Shown here piece after piece: positions 1 through 8,939 of a DNA stretch of 64,000 nt. The notes below the pieces were generated by a model. The model saw only the letters and a list, made by a program, of their open reading frames with translations, was not told the origin of the DNA and did not search any database. Source of the stretch: an uncultured Lachnospiraceae bacterium. Its GTDB lineage: Bacteria > Bacillota > Clostridia > Lachnospirales > Lachnospiraceae. Position 1 is the first letter of the stretch. Each line of letters opens with the position of its first letter. A program made the position numbers and the translations under genes. Location: NCBI GenBank assembly GCA_910577785.1, contig CAJTNT010000023.1, positions 1 through 64,000 of the forward strand. Reading direction: 5' to 3'.

Positions 1-1
1 G

Positions 2-364
2 GCAAGTCCGATATGCGGGGATAAGGCAGAAGCCGAAAAAATCCGTGCGGATTATGACGGGAAAACCGCCGTCTGCACTTCCCTTGTCCGGGAAGAAAAG
101 ACCGAGAACCCGCCCCACCTTTACGACTTAACAACCTTAAAGCGGGAAGCAAACAGGCTTTACGGGTACACTGCCAAGCAGACCCTTGACTACACCCAAT
201 CACTCTATGAAAAGAAGCTATGCACCTACCCTCGGACGGACAGCCAATTCTTAACGGACGATATGCTTCCCACCGCTTATACCTTTCAATATGGCTCCCA
301 TGTAACGGTGGTCAAGTCCAACATGAAAAATAAAATCCTATTAATTTTTCGTCGTTTCTATTGA
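2..364 (+). pseudogene. DNA topoisomerase III fragment (topB-like), truncated
   Basis: Open reading frame running in from the left edge and stopping at the TGA at 362-364. It contains YPRTDSQFLTDDM, the catalytic-tyrosine motif of type IA topoisomerases (Y-x-R-T-D-S), preceded by LYDLTTLKREANRLYGYTA, a block typical of TopB from Tn916/CTn-type conjugative elements. A full TopB would continue for several hundred residues. Here the homologous stretch ends just after the active site, and a short unrelated tail follows (residues LPTAYTFQYG onward). The gene therefore looks cut off at a recombination junction near position 270-280. Such plasmid-type topoisomerases travel with integrative conjugative elements, so this is probably the edge of a decayed one. 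How much lies to the left cannot be seen. Confidence 0.75.
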
Positions 365-442
365 TTTCATTTGAATAATGTATTAAAATAGATAAAGCAA
401 TATTGTGCGTATACGAACAATATAATAAAAAGGGAGGTTGTT

Positions 443-1036
443 ATGGAAAATGAAAAGATTCTCTTTGAAAGCAGGGGGCTGCCCAAAAAATTGAAATATT
501 TTTTGATATTTGTCAGTATTGTATGGGTTTGTATGGCGGTTTTGCAGATGAGCTATTTTTTTGCTTCCTCCTATAAAAAGATAAGCGGCAGGAAAAAACC
601 TTTCTATGTGGCAGAGATGAATGGGGATGCTGGCGGCCAGAAGCCGCAGGCGTCATTTGGGGGAAGGGATATTTTGAATATAATCGGTTTTTGTTATGCC
701 GCCGCGATTGGGACAGCATGCGTAGCGTTTTCTATCGGCGGCTCTAAGCTCTCTATGAGAGTTTATGAAAGCCATATCGAAGGACGCGCCAGCGTAAGCG
801 CAAAAATAAAGGACGTGTATATAGCGTTTGACAGAATATCTGCAATTTCAGCCGCATCAAATATAGGATCCGAGTTCTCCTATATAGGATGTGAATTATA
901 TTACCTTGAAGTGCATACACAGGAAGGATTTGAAATTGTTTTCTATCTGGATGAAGAGAATGTGGACAGAGTAAGCCAAATGCTGCGGGACATCATAAAA
1001 ATCAATGGAAAAAAGATGGAATCTGATAGAGTTTGA
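443..1036 (+). CDS. Two-TM membrane protein with PH-like C-terminal domain, unknown function
   Basis: 197 aa, ATG start 5 nt after a strong AGGGAGG site. Two hydrophobic helices are visible, at about residues 19-41 (FLIFVSIVWVCMAVLQ) and 77-97 (IIGFCYAAAIGTACVAF). They are separated by a basic and polar loop. The C-terminal part (about 100-190) is a string of short beta-type segments ending in an amphipathic helix (VDRVSQMLRDII), which resembles small bacterial PH-like domains that sit on the inner face of the membrane. I do not recognise a named family. It lies between the topoisomerase fragment and a hairpin at 1039-1108, so it may be part of the accessory segment. No catalytic motif is visible. 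Confidence 0.6.
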   Translation: MENEKILFESRGLPKKLKYFLIFVSIVWVCMAVLQMSYFFASSYKKISGRKKPFYVAEMNGDAGGQKPQASFGGRDILNIIGFCYAAAIGTACVAFSIGGSKLSMRVYESHIEGRASVSAKIKDVYIAFDRISAISAASNIGSEFSYIGCELYYLEVHTQEGFEIVFYLDEENVDRVSQMLRDIIKINGKKMESDRV

Positions 1037-1038
1037 TT

Positions 1039-1108
1039 CCTCTGGCCGTGAAATACCGCTGTATTTTGCTTGTGCGGATTTCTGGCTGTAGCATGTAACG
1101 GCCAGAGG
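1039..1108. terminator. Inverted repeat between convergent genes
   Basis: TCCTCTGGCCG at the left arm is repeated as its exact complement CGGCCAGAGGA at the right arm, with about 48 nt between. It lies between two convergent genes, so it may act as a terminator in both directions. There is no long T run, so this is only a likely role. Confidence 0.4.
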
Positions 1109-1122
1109 ACTCTCTGCTGGTG

Positions 1123-1395
1123 TTAGTCTTCCTCTTCCTTGTTGTAGAGAATTTCTATCATCATTTTTGCCCCCAGTTTAAAACCTTCAGAAAACATATG
1201 ATAGAAGTCAAAAGGCACAGTTTCAAGCTGTTCGTCCATAATGTCGATGAATTCCTGATCGAGGGGACTGCTAAGTTTTTCGATAAAGCTCTTGTAATGT
1301 TCCATTTGTTTTTTTCGGATTGCTTCCTGTTCCTCCAATACTTTGTTGTATTCTTCCGACAGGATAATATCCTCATAAAGTTGTTCTAATACCAT
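1123..1395 (-). CDS. DUF6809-like small protein
   Basis: 90 aa from the ATG at 1395, which has AGGAGG 10 nt upstream. An ATG 33 nt further upstream would give 101 aa but lacks a ribosome binding site. The protein is acidic and helical (VLEQLYEDIILSEEYNK, EEQEAIRKKQMEHYKSF) and ends FSEGFKLGAKMMIEIL. This F-x-x-GFKLG-x-x-MIE ending is the hallmark I associate with DUF6809, a family of small cytoplasmic proteins common in Lachnospiraceae and of unknown function. It is preceded by its own consensus promoter (1493-1522) and a palindrome, so it is probably a single-gene unit. Confidence 0.65.
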   Translation of the reverse strand: MVLEQLYEDIILSEEYNKVLEEQEAIRKKQMEHYKSFIEKLSSPLDQEFIDIMDEQLETVPFDFYHMFSEGFKLGAKMMIEILYNKEEED

Positions 1396-1473
1396 AAGTG
1401 CATTTCCTCCTTGATGTTTTTTTTTCATATCATGAATTAAAATTAGTAATGATATTACTCTATCTTGAGTCGT

Positions 1474-1486
1474 AACTTGTCAAGTT
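1474..1486. promoter_or_regulatory. Palindrome AACTTGTCAAGTT (possible operator)
   Basis: Perfect 13-nt palindrome lying right at and just after the predicted start of transcription of the DUF6809-like gene. A direct repeat of the pattern GATATTA..CTCTAT also occurs on either side (1451 and 1490). The position fits a repressor site. The regulator is unknown. Confidence 0.35.
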
Positions 1487-1492
1487 GATGAT

Positions 1493-1522
1493 ATTATACT
1501 CTATAAGTTTTACATATGTCAA
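1493..1522 (-). promoter_or_regulatory. Sigma-A type promoter for the DUF6809-like gene
   Basis: On the minus strand TTGACA (1522-1517) and TATAAT (1498-1493) are separated by 18 nt. Both hexamers match consensus. Confidence 0.7.
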
Positions 1523-1690
1523 CATGTTATTTTGAAAAAAATATATTTGTTTCAAATTTTCATGTATGAAAGAAAAAAGCAAAAGATAGGTGTTTACTTC
1601 TGTGTTTATGTGAGGTATGTTATTATGGTAAGGAACTGTTCAAAAACAATGCTTCAGTTCCTTTAGAAAAAAAGGGAAGGATTGGAGCAC

Positions 1691-2812
1691 ATGAACCTAA
1701 ACAAAGACAATATGAAGAAAATCTTAGGGGTGATTACCTTTACCCTGCTGCTGACAGCTATCTTAATGAATATGGGCGCTGTGAAATCTTATTTTGGCTT
1801 CCTGTGGGGCATTTTATTCCCCTTTGTGATGGGCGGGGCAATCGCCTTTATCCTCAACCTGCCGATGACGGCCATTGAAAGGAAGCTGTTCCCCAGGGGC
1901 GGCAAGGCGGCAAGGCCTGTCAGCATGGTACTCTCGATTTTATTCGTAGTTGCTATCCTGGCGGTTGTGGTAGGGGTAGTAATCCCGCAGCTGGGGAAGA
2001 CTTTTGACAGTGTCAGCGTAGGCATAGCGGCCTTCCTGCCCAAGGTACAGGCCTGGGCGGAGGACGCCTTTAGCAGCCAGAAGGATATTGTGGAATTTAT
2101 TGAGTCTATGGAATTTGACTGGAAGGGCTGGCTGGAAGGAGTGAAGGACTTTGCCTTAAGCGGCGCAGGGAGCGTAGTTTCCTATACAATGTCTGCCACA
2201 ATGCTGGTCATCAATGGCGTTATGACCTTCTTTATTGCCCTGGTCTTTTCCCTCTATATCCTCAACCAGAAGGAAGTCTTGGGGCGGCAGTGCATAAAGG
2301 TGCTGAAGGCGTTCCTGTCACCAAAGGCGGTGGACAAGACATGTTATGTATGCCGTCTCTCCCACAGGACGTTTTCAAAATTTATCACCGGGCAGTGCCT
2401 AGAAGCGCTGATCCTGGGGGCAATGTTTTTTGTGAGCATGACAATCCTGCGCCTGCCTTATGCCATGCTGGTAGGGGTGCTGATCGCATTTACAGCCTTA
2501 ATCCCTATGATTGGAGCCTTCATTGGATGTGCGGTAGGGGCGTTTCTGATCCTGATGGTAAGCCCTATGCAGGCGCTGTTTTTCATTATCCTTTTTCTGG
2601 TGCTGCAGCAGATAGAAGGCAACCTGATTTACCCGCATGTCGTAGGGAATTCCGTGGGCCTTCCTTCTATGTGGGTGCTGTTTGCCGTAACCGTGGGCGG
2701 GAAGCTCATGGGGATTGTGGGCATGCTGGTATTTATCCCATTGATGTCTGTGCTGTATACCCTGTTCCGTGAGTGGGTAAACCAGCGCGAAAGAAAAAGG
2801 ACGGCGAAATAA
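1691..2812 (+). CDS. AI-2E family transporter (YdgG/TqsA/PerM-type membrane protein)
   Basis: 373 aa from ATG 1691, with GGGAAGG about 11 nt upstream. An in-frame TTG at 1682 overlaps that site too closely. Hydrophobic segments are spread along the protein: ILGVITFTLLLTAIL and FLWGILFPFVMGGAIAFIL near the N terminus, VSMVLSILFVVAILAVVVGVVIP, then a soluble stretch, then a C-terminal cluster with ALIPMIGAFIGCAVGAFLIL and QQIEGNLIYPHVVG. The Q-x-x-E-x-x-x-x-x-P-x-V-x-G block and the P-x-x-G-x-x-I run are typical of the AI-2E/PerM family. Members export small molecules or ions (autoinducer-2 in E. coli TqsA, Na+/Li+ in others), so the substrate here is unknown. It stands alone and is followed by a short gap before a phosphate-type transporter. 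Confidence 0.85.
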   Translation: MNLNKDNMKKILGVITFTLLLTAILMNMGAVKSYFGFLWGILFPFVMGGAIAFILNLPMTAIERKLFPRGGKAARPVSMVLSILFVVAILAVVVGVVIPQLGKTFDSVSVGIAAFLPKVQAWAEDAFSSQKDIVEFIESMEFDWKGWLEGVKDFALSGAGSVVSYTMSATMLVINGVMTFFIALVFSLYILNQKEVLGRQCIKVLKAFLSPKAVDKTCYVCRLSHRTFSKFITGQCLEALILGAMFFVSMTILRLPYAMLVGVLIAFTALIPMIGAFIGCAVGAFLILMVSPMQALFFIILFLVLQQIEGNLIYPHVVGNSVGLPSMWVLFAVTVGGKLMGIVGMLVFIPLMSVLYTLFREWVNQRERKRTAK

Positions 2813-3029
2813 CGCGCTGCGCAATACAGAGGACACAGATCGCAGAGATTTTTTGCTGCATCATGCATTTCCTATCACAAAATAGCATACAATACTTTTA
2901 TATGCCCTTACTTACGTAAATTCCATGGACGTGCCTTGGCACGTTTGGCAACATATGGAGAAGAGGGCAGGAGAAAAGCGTTGCCTGCCTTTTCCATGTG
3001 GATGCAGGTATGTTAGGAGGGTTTTGCAG

Positions 3030-4799
3030 ATGGATATCTTTGGCGTTCTGTCATTGGTGGGCGGACTGTCGCTGTTTTTATTTGGGATGCAGGTAATGGG
3101 GGGCGGATTGGAGAAGCTGTCCGGCGGGAGGCTGGAGCGCATCTTGGAGAAGTTGACTTCGAATCCCCTCAAGGCTGTGCTGCTGGGAGCCGGCGTGACG
3201 GCGGTTATTCAGTCCTCTTCCGCTACCACAGTTATGCTGGTGGGCTTTGTCAATTCCGGGATTATGAAGCTGTCCCAGGCCGTGGGCATTATTATGGGGG
3301 CGAATATTGGCACAACCATTACTTCGTGGCTTTTAAGCCTGACAGGCATTGAGGGCGGGAATTTTTTCGTACGCATGCTGAAGCCATCTTCTTTTTCGCC
3401 GATTCTGTCCCTGGTAGGGATTGTGCTCCTGTTAGGGGCCAAAAGCGGCAGGAAGAAGGATCTGGCGGAGATCCTGCTAGGTTTCGCCGTGCTGATGTTT
3501 GGCATGGAAACGATGAGCGGCGCCGTAAAGCCGCTGGCGGATGTGCCGGAATTTATCGGTATCCTGACAGCCTTCCGCAATCCGCTGCTGGGCGTGCTGG
3601 CCGGGGCGTTGCTGACGGCAGTGATTCAGAGCTCTTCGGCGTCGGTGGGGATCCTGCAGGCGCTGTCTGTGACGGGAGCGTTTACGTACGGTTCCGTAAT
3701 CCCCATTATACTGGGGCAGAATATCGGTACCTGCGTGACGGCAATGGTTTCTGCCGTTGGAGCCAATAAAGGCGCCCGCAGAACGGCATTTGTGCATCTG
3801 TATTTTAATTTAATTGGTTCTATTCTGTTTCTTGTTGTTTACGGCATCATCCGCGAAACATCTTCGTTGGGCTTATTGGATGATGTTGTGGGGGCGGCGG
3901 GAATTGCGGCAATCCACAGTATCTTTAACATTTTTGCCACCCTCGTCCTGCTCCCCTTTACCAAATGGCTGGAAAAGCTGGCATACCTTACCATTCCCCT
4001 TAGCGAGGAGGAGAAAGAGGCATCCGGCCGTGTGGACGTGTTCCAGATTCTCGACCTGCGCTTCCTGTCCACGCCTGGGTTTGCCATTGAACAGTGCCTG
4101 TCCCTGGTCAGGCAGATGGCGGATATTTCCCAGGCAGCGATGCTTTCCGCCATGGCTCTCTTTGAACAATATGCCGAGCAGCAGGCGCAATATGTGGAAG
4201 CCCAGGAAAATCTCCTTGATCAATACGAGGATAAATTGTCGGCATACCTGACTCAGCTCAGCAGCCAGAACCTGACAGAGCGGGAGGCTCAGAGCGTCTC
4301 AACCCTGATGCACAGCATCAGTGATTTTGAGCGCATTGGCGACCATGCCCTCAATCTGATGGAGACTGCCCGCAAGATGGAAAAGAAAGAAATGGCATTT
4401 TCCAGGAAGGCGAAGCTGGAGCTGGAAGTCTACAGCGCAGCCGTAAAAGATATCCTGGAGCGTTCCATCCGCGCATTCTGCAGCCACGACCCCGACCTTG
4501 CATTATCTGTAGAGCCTTTAGAGGAAGTAATTGACGGGCTGAACAAAGAGGTAAAAAAGCGCCATATCAAGCGCCTTCAGAAAGGGAAATGCACCATCGG
4601 CCTGGGACTTGCGCTGGCAGATATCGCCATGAACTATGAGCGTGTGGCAGACCATTGCTCCAACCTGGCTGTCTATATGATCCAGATGGAAGACAGCACA
4701 ATGGAAGCCCATGGCTACCTGGACAGCCTTTCGGATGAAAACCGCATGTATTTCCTGCAGATGCAGGAGGCCTACCGCAGGAAATATAAGCTGGCATAG
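3030..4799 (+). CDS. Na+/phosphate cotransporter family protein with PhoU-like tail
   Basis: 589 aa from ATG 3030 (TAGGAGGG at 3014-3021, about 8 nt upstream). An upstream in-frame extension has no ribosome binding site and is rejected. The membrane part carries two copies of the Na/Pi-cotransporter signature, TAVIQSSSATT (about residues 56-66) and TAVIQSSSASVG (about 195-206), plus GANIGTT and GQNIGTC, which follow them in the two inverted halves. From about residue 345 the protein is cytoplasmic and helical, with the PhoU-like blocks HSISDFERIGDHALNL and ALADIAMNYERVADHCSNL. This layout is that of NptA/YjbB-type transporters, which move phosphate with sodium. The PhoU-like tail is thought to be regulatory. 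It is probably monocistronic. Confidence 0.88.
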   Translation: MDIFGVLSLVGGLSLFLFGMQVMGGGLEKLSGGRLERILEKLTSNPLKAVLLGAGVTAVIQSSSATTVMLVGFVNSGIMKLSQAVGIIMGANIGTTITSWLLSLTGIEGGNFFVRMLKPSSFSPILSLVGIVLLLGAKSGRKKDLAEILLGFAVLMFGMETMSGAVKPLADVPEFIGILTAFRNPLLGVLAGALLTAVIQSSSASVGILQALSVTGAFTYGSVIPIILGQNIGTCVTAMVSAVGANKGARRTAFVHLYFNLIGSILFLVVYGIIRETSSLGLLDDVVGAAGIAAIHSIFNIFATLVLLPFTKWLEKLAYLTIPLSEEEKEASGRVDVFQILDLRFLSTPGFAIEQCLSLVRQMADISQAAMLSAMALFEQYAEQQAQYVEAQENLLDQYEDKLSAYLTQLSSQNLTEREAQSVSTLMHSISDFERIGDHALNLMETARKMEKKEMAFSRKAKLELEVYSAAVKDILERSIRAFCSHDPDLALSVEPLEEVIDGLNKEVKKRHIKRLQKGKCTIGLGLALADIAMNYERVADHCSNLAVYMIQMEDSTMEAHGYLDSLSDENRMYFLQMQEAYRRKYKLA

Positions 4800-4813
4800 G
4801 ATTTTTAGGGGGG

Positions 4814-4825
4814 ATGGCCATACGG
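4814..4825 (-). repeat. Short copy of the dispersed CCGTATGGCCAT motif
   Basis: The minus strand reads CCGTATGGCCAT. This is the tail motif shared with the larger intergenic repeats at 15721-15877 and 30265-30282. It lies in the 60-nt gap after the phosphate transporter. Confidence 0.4.
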
Positions 4826-4859
4826 CCTGCTTCAGCGTTCGTTTCGCCAGGCATAAATG

Positions 4860-5303
4860 CTAAATGTCATACCCATCCTCCCCAAACCTCACATCCCAGA
4901 TGGCCTCCTCCACTACCTTCACACATCCCTCCGTATCCTTGATGATATCCTTCCCCCAGAAATGAATCACAGTCCACCCCAAAAAGAGAAGCCTGCGATC
5001 CGTCTCCCAGTCCCGGCTGCGGTTCCGTTCAATCTTCTTCAGCCAATACTCAGGGTTCTTGCCCTTTTCCAGCCGGGGTTTCAGTACGTCCCAGTCCTTT
5101 CCATGGAAAAATTCACTGTCACAGAAAATGGCAATCTTATATTTTGTCAGGGCGATATCCGGACTCCCAGGCAGCGCCTTGTAATTCTTGCGGTAACGGT
5201 ATCCCTTTTCCCACAGCGCCTTTCTCAGCCGCAGCTCGATGGAGGTATCCTGGCTGCGTATTCGGCTCATATTCTTAGAAATCATTTCCTGGCTTCTTGG
5301 CAT
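4860..5303 (-). CDS. vsr: Very short patch repair endonuclease (Vsr)
   Basis: 147 aa, slightly longer than E. coli Vsr. It opens with SKNMSRIRSQDTSIELRLRKALW, the conserved N-terminal helix region of Vsr. It continues with GYRYRKNY, the core GSPDIALTKYKIAIFCDSEFFHG and KNPEYWLKKIERNRSRD, then FLGWTVIHFWGKDI. The D in SPDIA matches the metal-binding aspartate of the PD-(D/E)XK-type fold, and FFHG contains the family's histidine. Vsr nicks beside T:G mismatches made when a 5-methylcytosine deaminates, so it normally sits beside a cytosine methyltransferase. None is present in this window, making this an orphan. It may serve a methyltransferase elsewhere in the genome. Confidence 0.85.
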   Translation of the reverse strand: MPRSQEMISKNMSRIRSQDTSIELRLRKALWEKGYRYRKNYKALPGSPDIALTKYKIAIFCDSEFFHGKDWDVLKPRLEKGKNPEYWLKKIERNRSRDWETDRRLLFLGWTVIHFWGKDIIKDTEGCVKVVEEAIWDVRFGEDGYDI

Positions 5304-5473
5304 GCCCCATCCCTTCTTCCTGTTTTGCTATGTCTTTTGCTATATTTTAACAAAAATTAAGGAGTAAGTAAACAAAGATTGATTTTTACTATTTCCATTT
5401 TGGGCATTTTGGGTTATTATGGTAAGAGGAAAGACAATACGGATCTATATAGTATGGATGGAGGAGTTTCTCT

Positions 5474-8400
5474 ATGGATAGAAGGAAGAAATTACTACAG
5501 GGTATAATTGGGGCTTTTATTTTACTTGTGATGATTCTATTGATGTTTTTTTGGTATTCTTCAGAGAATCAGAAGCGGATTGAGCGGCAGAATAAATATT
5601 ATGCGGCTGATTCGGCGCGGCAGAAGGCGGGGCATATAGAATCTGAGTTCCAGAATGCCTTGAACCGCATCAGCACCTATGCGTATTTTCTGGGGGAAGG
5701 ACTGTCTGAGCCGAAGGTTACGGTGAAAATGCTCCAAGATATGGAGGAAAATTCTTTGTTTGATTCTTTCCGCTTTACGGACCGTGAGGGGAAGAATATT
5801 TCTTCGGATGGGCAGATATTTGACGCGACAGACCAGGATTATTATATCCAGGGCATGCAGGGGAAGAGCGGCATGTCCCTGATTTATAATTCCAAGAAGA
5901 CTGGGGAGACGGTGATGGGCTTCTATACGCCTCTTTGGTACCAGGGAGAGGTGATAGGGGTGCTGCGGGGCGTCTATTCTGCGAAGCTCTATCTGCAGGA
6001 TATTTTGGATATTACGTATTTTGGGGAACAGGCAGGGGCATATCTCTGCACCAGGGAAGGGGAAATCATTGCCAGCGGGAGCTTGGGCATTGATGAGGGG
6101 ATTTTGCTGGATAGGATGCTGGAATCTGGGGACCTCGATCAGGCCTCCTACCAACAGGCGCAGCAAATTTTCCAGGATAGCGGGGAAGGGGTAGTCACCT
6201 GTAGCGAAGAGAGCGAAATTGATAACCTCTGTATTATACATTTTCCAGAGGATGGATATGTCTATGTACAGGCATTTCCCAAGCAGGTGACCCAGGCGAT
6301 GGTCGGGAATGCAAACCGTACCGGGATGATACTGGAGGCAATGCTGCTGGGGCTGTTTTTCCTGTATGTGATTTTTTTGGTGATCCATTCTGGGCGGGAA
6401 TGGAAGCAGCTGGAGCGGGAGAACCGGGACATGGGCTATGTCATCAACGGCGTCAATACCCTGTTTTCGCGGTTTGTGATGGTGGATTTGGAGAAGGATA
6501 CCTATCAGTACCTGGTGAACACCAGGCCGGAGCAGGAGGATTTCCCTCTGGAAGGGGAGTATGGGCAGTTTTTTGCTTACTTGTGTTCGTATCTTGCAGA
6601 AGAGGAGGACAAGGAAACATTTGCAAGGATTTTTGAAAAGGATTCCCTGCTCCGGGAGCTGGAGGGGGAGATATCGGATATCCGCTTTGAGTACCATGTG
6701 CAGCGGAACGGTATTTCCGAATGGGAGCATCTGAACATTGTGTGCCTGGAACGCAAAAATGGCAGAGCCAGCAAGATTATGGTGATCCGCCAGAATATTA
6801 CAGAGGTCAAAGAGAAGGAAATGCAGATTCAGGCGGAGATTTCCCTTGCCAACCGCAAGGAGCGCCAGTACCGGGTGGCGATTACCAAGGACTCTATCTG
6901 TACATATGACTTTAACCTGACCCATGACTGGCTGGAACAGGATATTATTAATCTGGCGGATGAAAACGGCGGCTCCCTGCTGGGAATGGTGGGGATGGAA
7001 GCGCCCTGCAGGGTATCTGAGTGGTTTGAGCGCTGGAAGGAATTTGTGGCGGAAGAGTCCATGGAGGACTACAGCAAGGTCGTGGATGTGGAATATCTGA
7101 AGGACAGCTATGAGGAAGGGCGTGCAGAAGTGGCTCTGGAATACTGGCGTCAGTATGGGGAGCGCAAGATTTGCGTCCGCCAGTCCTTTATCATGACCCA
7201 GGATGACAGCAGCGGGGATATTATTGTCATGGTTGTGACCAAGGATATCACAGAGCAGGTGAAGAAGCAGATGGAGCAGACGCAGGCGCTGCAGGAGGCG
7301 CTGATGCAGGCACAGCATGCCAATAAGGCCAAGACAACCTTCCTGTCCAATATGTCCCATGATATCCGTACGCCAATGAATGCGGTGATCGGCTTTGCGA
7401 CAATTGCCGTCAACCATATTGACAACAAGGCACAGGTGACCGAATGCCTGCATAAGGTGCTTTCCTCCAGTAACCATCTGCTCAGTTTGATTAATGATAT
7501 TTTGGATATGAGCCGGATTGAGAGCGGGAAGGTGCAGATTAAGGAGCAGGCCTGCAATATTTCCGATGTGATGCATGACTTGATTAATATTATCCAGCCC
7601 CAGGTGAAGGCCAAGCAGATTGACCTGTATATTGATACGTATAATATATCAAATGAGGAAGTGATAGCGGATTCCCTGAAGCTGAACCAGGTATTCCTCA
7701 ACTTGCTGAGCAATGCAGTGAAATACACGCCCGCTCGGGGGAGCATTTATTTTAGGATTATACAGAAAGCGTCTTTCTGCCGGGGGTACAGTGATTATGT
7801 CTTTGTGATCCAGGACAATGGCATCGGCATGTCGCCAGAGTTTGTGGAGCATATCTTTGAACCCTTTGAGCGCGAGGCAAGCACGACACGTACGGGCATC
7901 CAGGGCACGGGCCTGGGGATGGCCATTACCAAGAATATTGTCGATATGATGGGCGGCAAGATCAGCGTCACCAGTGAGAAGGATAAGGGAAGCGAATTTA
8001 CGGTAGAACTTCGGCTGAAGCTACAGGACAATATGCAAAGCAGCAAGGAGATTGAAGAGCTGAAGGGGAAACGTGTGCTGGTGGTAGATGATGATATGGA
8101 TACTTGCGACGGCGTAAGCCAGATGCTGGAGCAGATTGGCATGCGCCCTGAGTGGACGACTTCCGGGCGGGAGGCTGCCTACCGCGCCAAAATGGCTCTT
8201 GAGCAGGACGATCCCTACTATAACTATCTGATTGACTGGCAGATGCCGGAAAGCAACGGGATGGAGACTACCATGAAAATCCGTGGGATGGTTGGCGAGG
8301 ATGTGCCGATTATTATCCTTACGGCCTATGACTGGTCAGACATCGAGGACGAGGCCAAGCTGGCGGGCGTCAGCGCGTTTTGCGCCAAGCCGCTGTTTAT

Positions 8401-8866
8401 GTCCGATCTGCGGACAGTCCTGCTGGCAGTGAACCATCTGGCGGCAAAGGAAGAGCAAGTAGCAGCTTGGACTCTGGCTGATTTTAAGGGCAAGCGCGTG
8501 CTGCTGGTGGATGATATTGAGATGAACCGTGAGATTGCGGAGGAAATCCTCAAGGAAACAGGCTTTATGGTAGAGTCTGCGCCGGATGGGACAGATGCCG
8601 TGGATATGGTCAAGGCCTCAGAGGAATACTATTATGATGTAATCCTGATGGATGTGCAGATGCCGATTATGGACGGGTATGAGGCTACAAAGATAATCCG
8701 TACCTTGCCAAGGGAGGATGTGAGGGATATGCCGATTATCGCCATGACGGCCAATGCGATGGATGAGGATAAGGAAGAGGCGCTGAAAAGCGGGATGAAC
8801 GACCATATCGCCAAACCGATTGACATGGATTTGTTTATGGAAGTCCTGGGGAAGTTCTTAAATTAG
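5474..8866 (+). CDS. Hybrid sensor histidine kinase with two receiver domains
   Basis: 1130 aa, ATG after GGAGGAG. Order of parts: transmembrane helix about 8-28, an extracellular Cache-like sensor of about 250 residues, a second helix about 283-305 (MLLGLFFLYVIFLVIH), PAS-like regions, then the kinase core. The phosphorylated histidine is H629 in NMSHDIRTPMNAVIGF. The ATPase N box is NQVFLNLLSNAVKY (about 739-752), G1 is DNGIGMS and G2 is GTGLGMAI. Receiver 1 starts at about 866 (RVLVVDDDMD) with acceptor D921, in DWQMPESNG. Receiver 2 starts at about 1008 (RVLLVDDIEMNRE) with acceptor D1060, in LMDVQMPIMDG. No histidine phosphotransfer domain or DNA-binding output is present, so the phosphate must pass to another protein. 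The ligand is unknown. It ends at a strong bidirectional terminator. Confidence 0.9.
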   Translation: MDRRKKLLQGIIGAFILLVMILLMFFWYSSENQKRIERQNKYYAADSARQKAGHIESEFQNALNRISTYAYFLGEGLSEPKVTVKMLQDMEENSLFDSFRFTDREGKNISSDGQIFDATDQDYYIQGMQGKSGMSLIYNSKKTGETVMGFYTPLWYQGEVIGVLRGVYSAKLYLQDILDITYFGEQAGAYLCTREGEIIASGSLGIDEGILLDRMLESGDLDQASYQQAQQIFQDSGEGVVTCSEESEIDNLCIIHFPEDGYVYVQAFPKQVTQAMVGNANRTGMILEAMLLGLFFLYVIFLVIHSGREWKQLERENRDMGYVINGVNTLFSRFVMVDLEKDTYQYLVNTRPEQEDFPLEGEYGQFFAYLCSYLAEEEDKETFARIFEKDSLLRELEGEISDIRFEYHVQRNGISEWEHLNIVCLERKNGRASKIMVIRQNITEVKEKEMQIQAEISLANRKERQYRVAITKDSICTYDFNLTHDWLEQDIINLADENGGSLLGMVGMEAPCRVSEWFERWKEFVAEESMEDYSKVVDVEYLKDSYEEGRAEVALEYWRQYGERKICVRQSFIMTQDDSSGDIIVMVVTKDITEQVKKQMEQTQALQEALMQAQHANKAKTTFLSNMSHDIRTPMNAVIGFATIAVNHIDNKAQVTECLHKVLSSSNHLLSLINDILDMSRIESGKVQIKEQACNISDVMHDLINIIQPQVKAKQIDLYIDTYNISNEEVIADSLKLNQVFLNLLSNAVKYTPARGSIYFRIIQKASFCRGYSDYVFVIQDNGIGMSPEFVEHIFEPFEREASTTRTGIQGTGLGMAITKNIVDMMGGKISVTSEKDKGSEFTVELRLKLQDNMQSSKEIEELKGKRVLVVDDDMDTCDGVSQMLEQIGMRPEWTTSGREAAYRAKMALEQDDPYYNYLIDWQMPESNGMETTMKIRGMVGEDVPIIILTAYDWSDIEDEAKLAGVSAFCAKPLFMSDLRTVLLAVNHLAAKEEQVAAWTLADFKGKRVLLVDDIEMNREIAEEILKETGFMVESAPDGTDAVDMVKASEEYYYDVILMDVQMPIMDGYEATKIIRTLPREDVRDMPIIAMTANAMDEDKEEALKSGMNDHIAKPIDMDLFMEVLGKFLN

Positions 8867-8904
8867 GAAAAGTTATTTTTGAGTAGTTCCGAAGGGACTG
8901 TCCT

Positions 8905-8939
8905 GTAAAAAGAATCCCGCAGAGCGGGATTCTTTTTAC
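8905..8939. terminator. Bidirectional rho-independent terminator
   Basis: A perfect 16-bp stem (AAGAATCCCGC / GCGGGATTCTT core) with a 3-nt loop has A and T runs on its two sides, so it works for both convergent genes. It overlaps the last four nucleotides of the PIN-like gene. Confidence 0.9.

Noticed and set aside
5561..7576. A 671-codon open frame on the minus strand inside the hybrid kinase
   Set aside because: It is the antisense of a fully supported histidine kinase, is rich in His/Leu as expected for a complement frame, and has no ribosome site.
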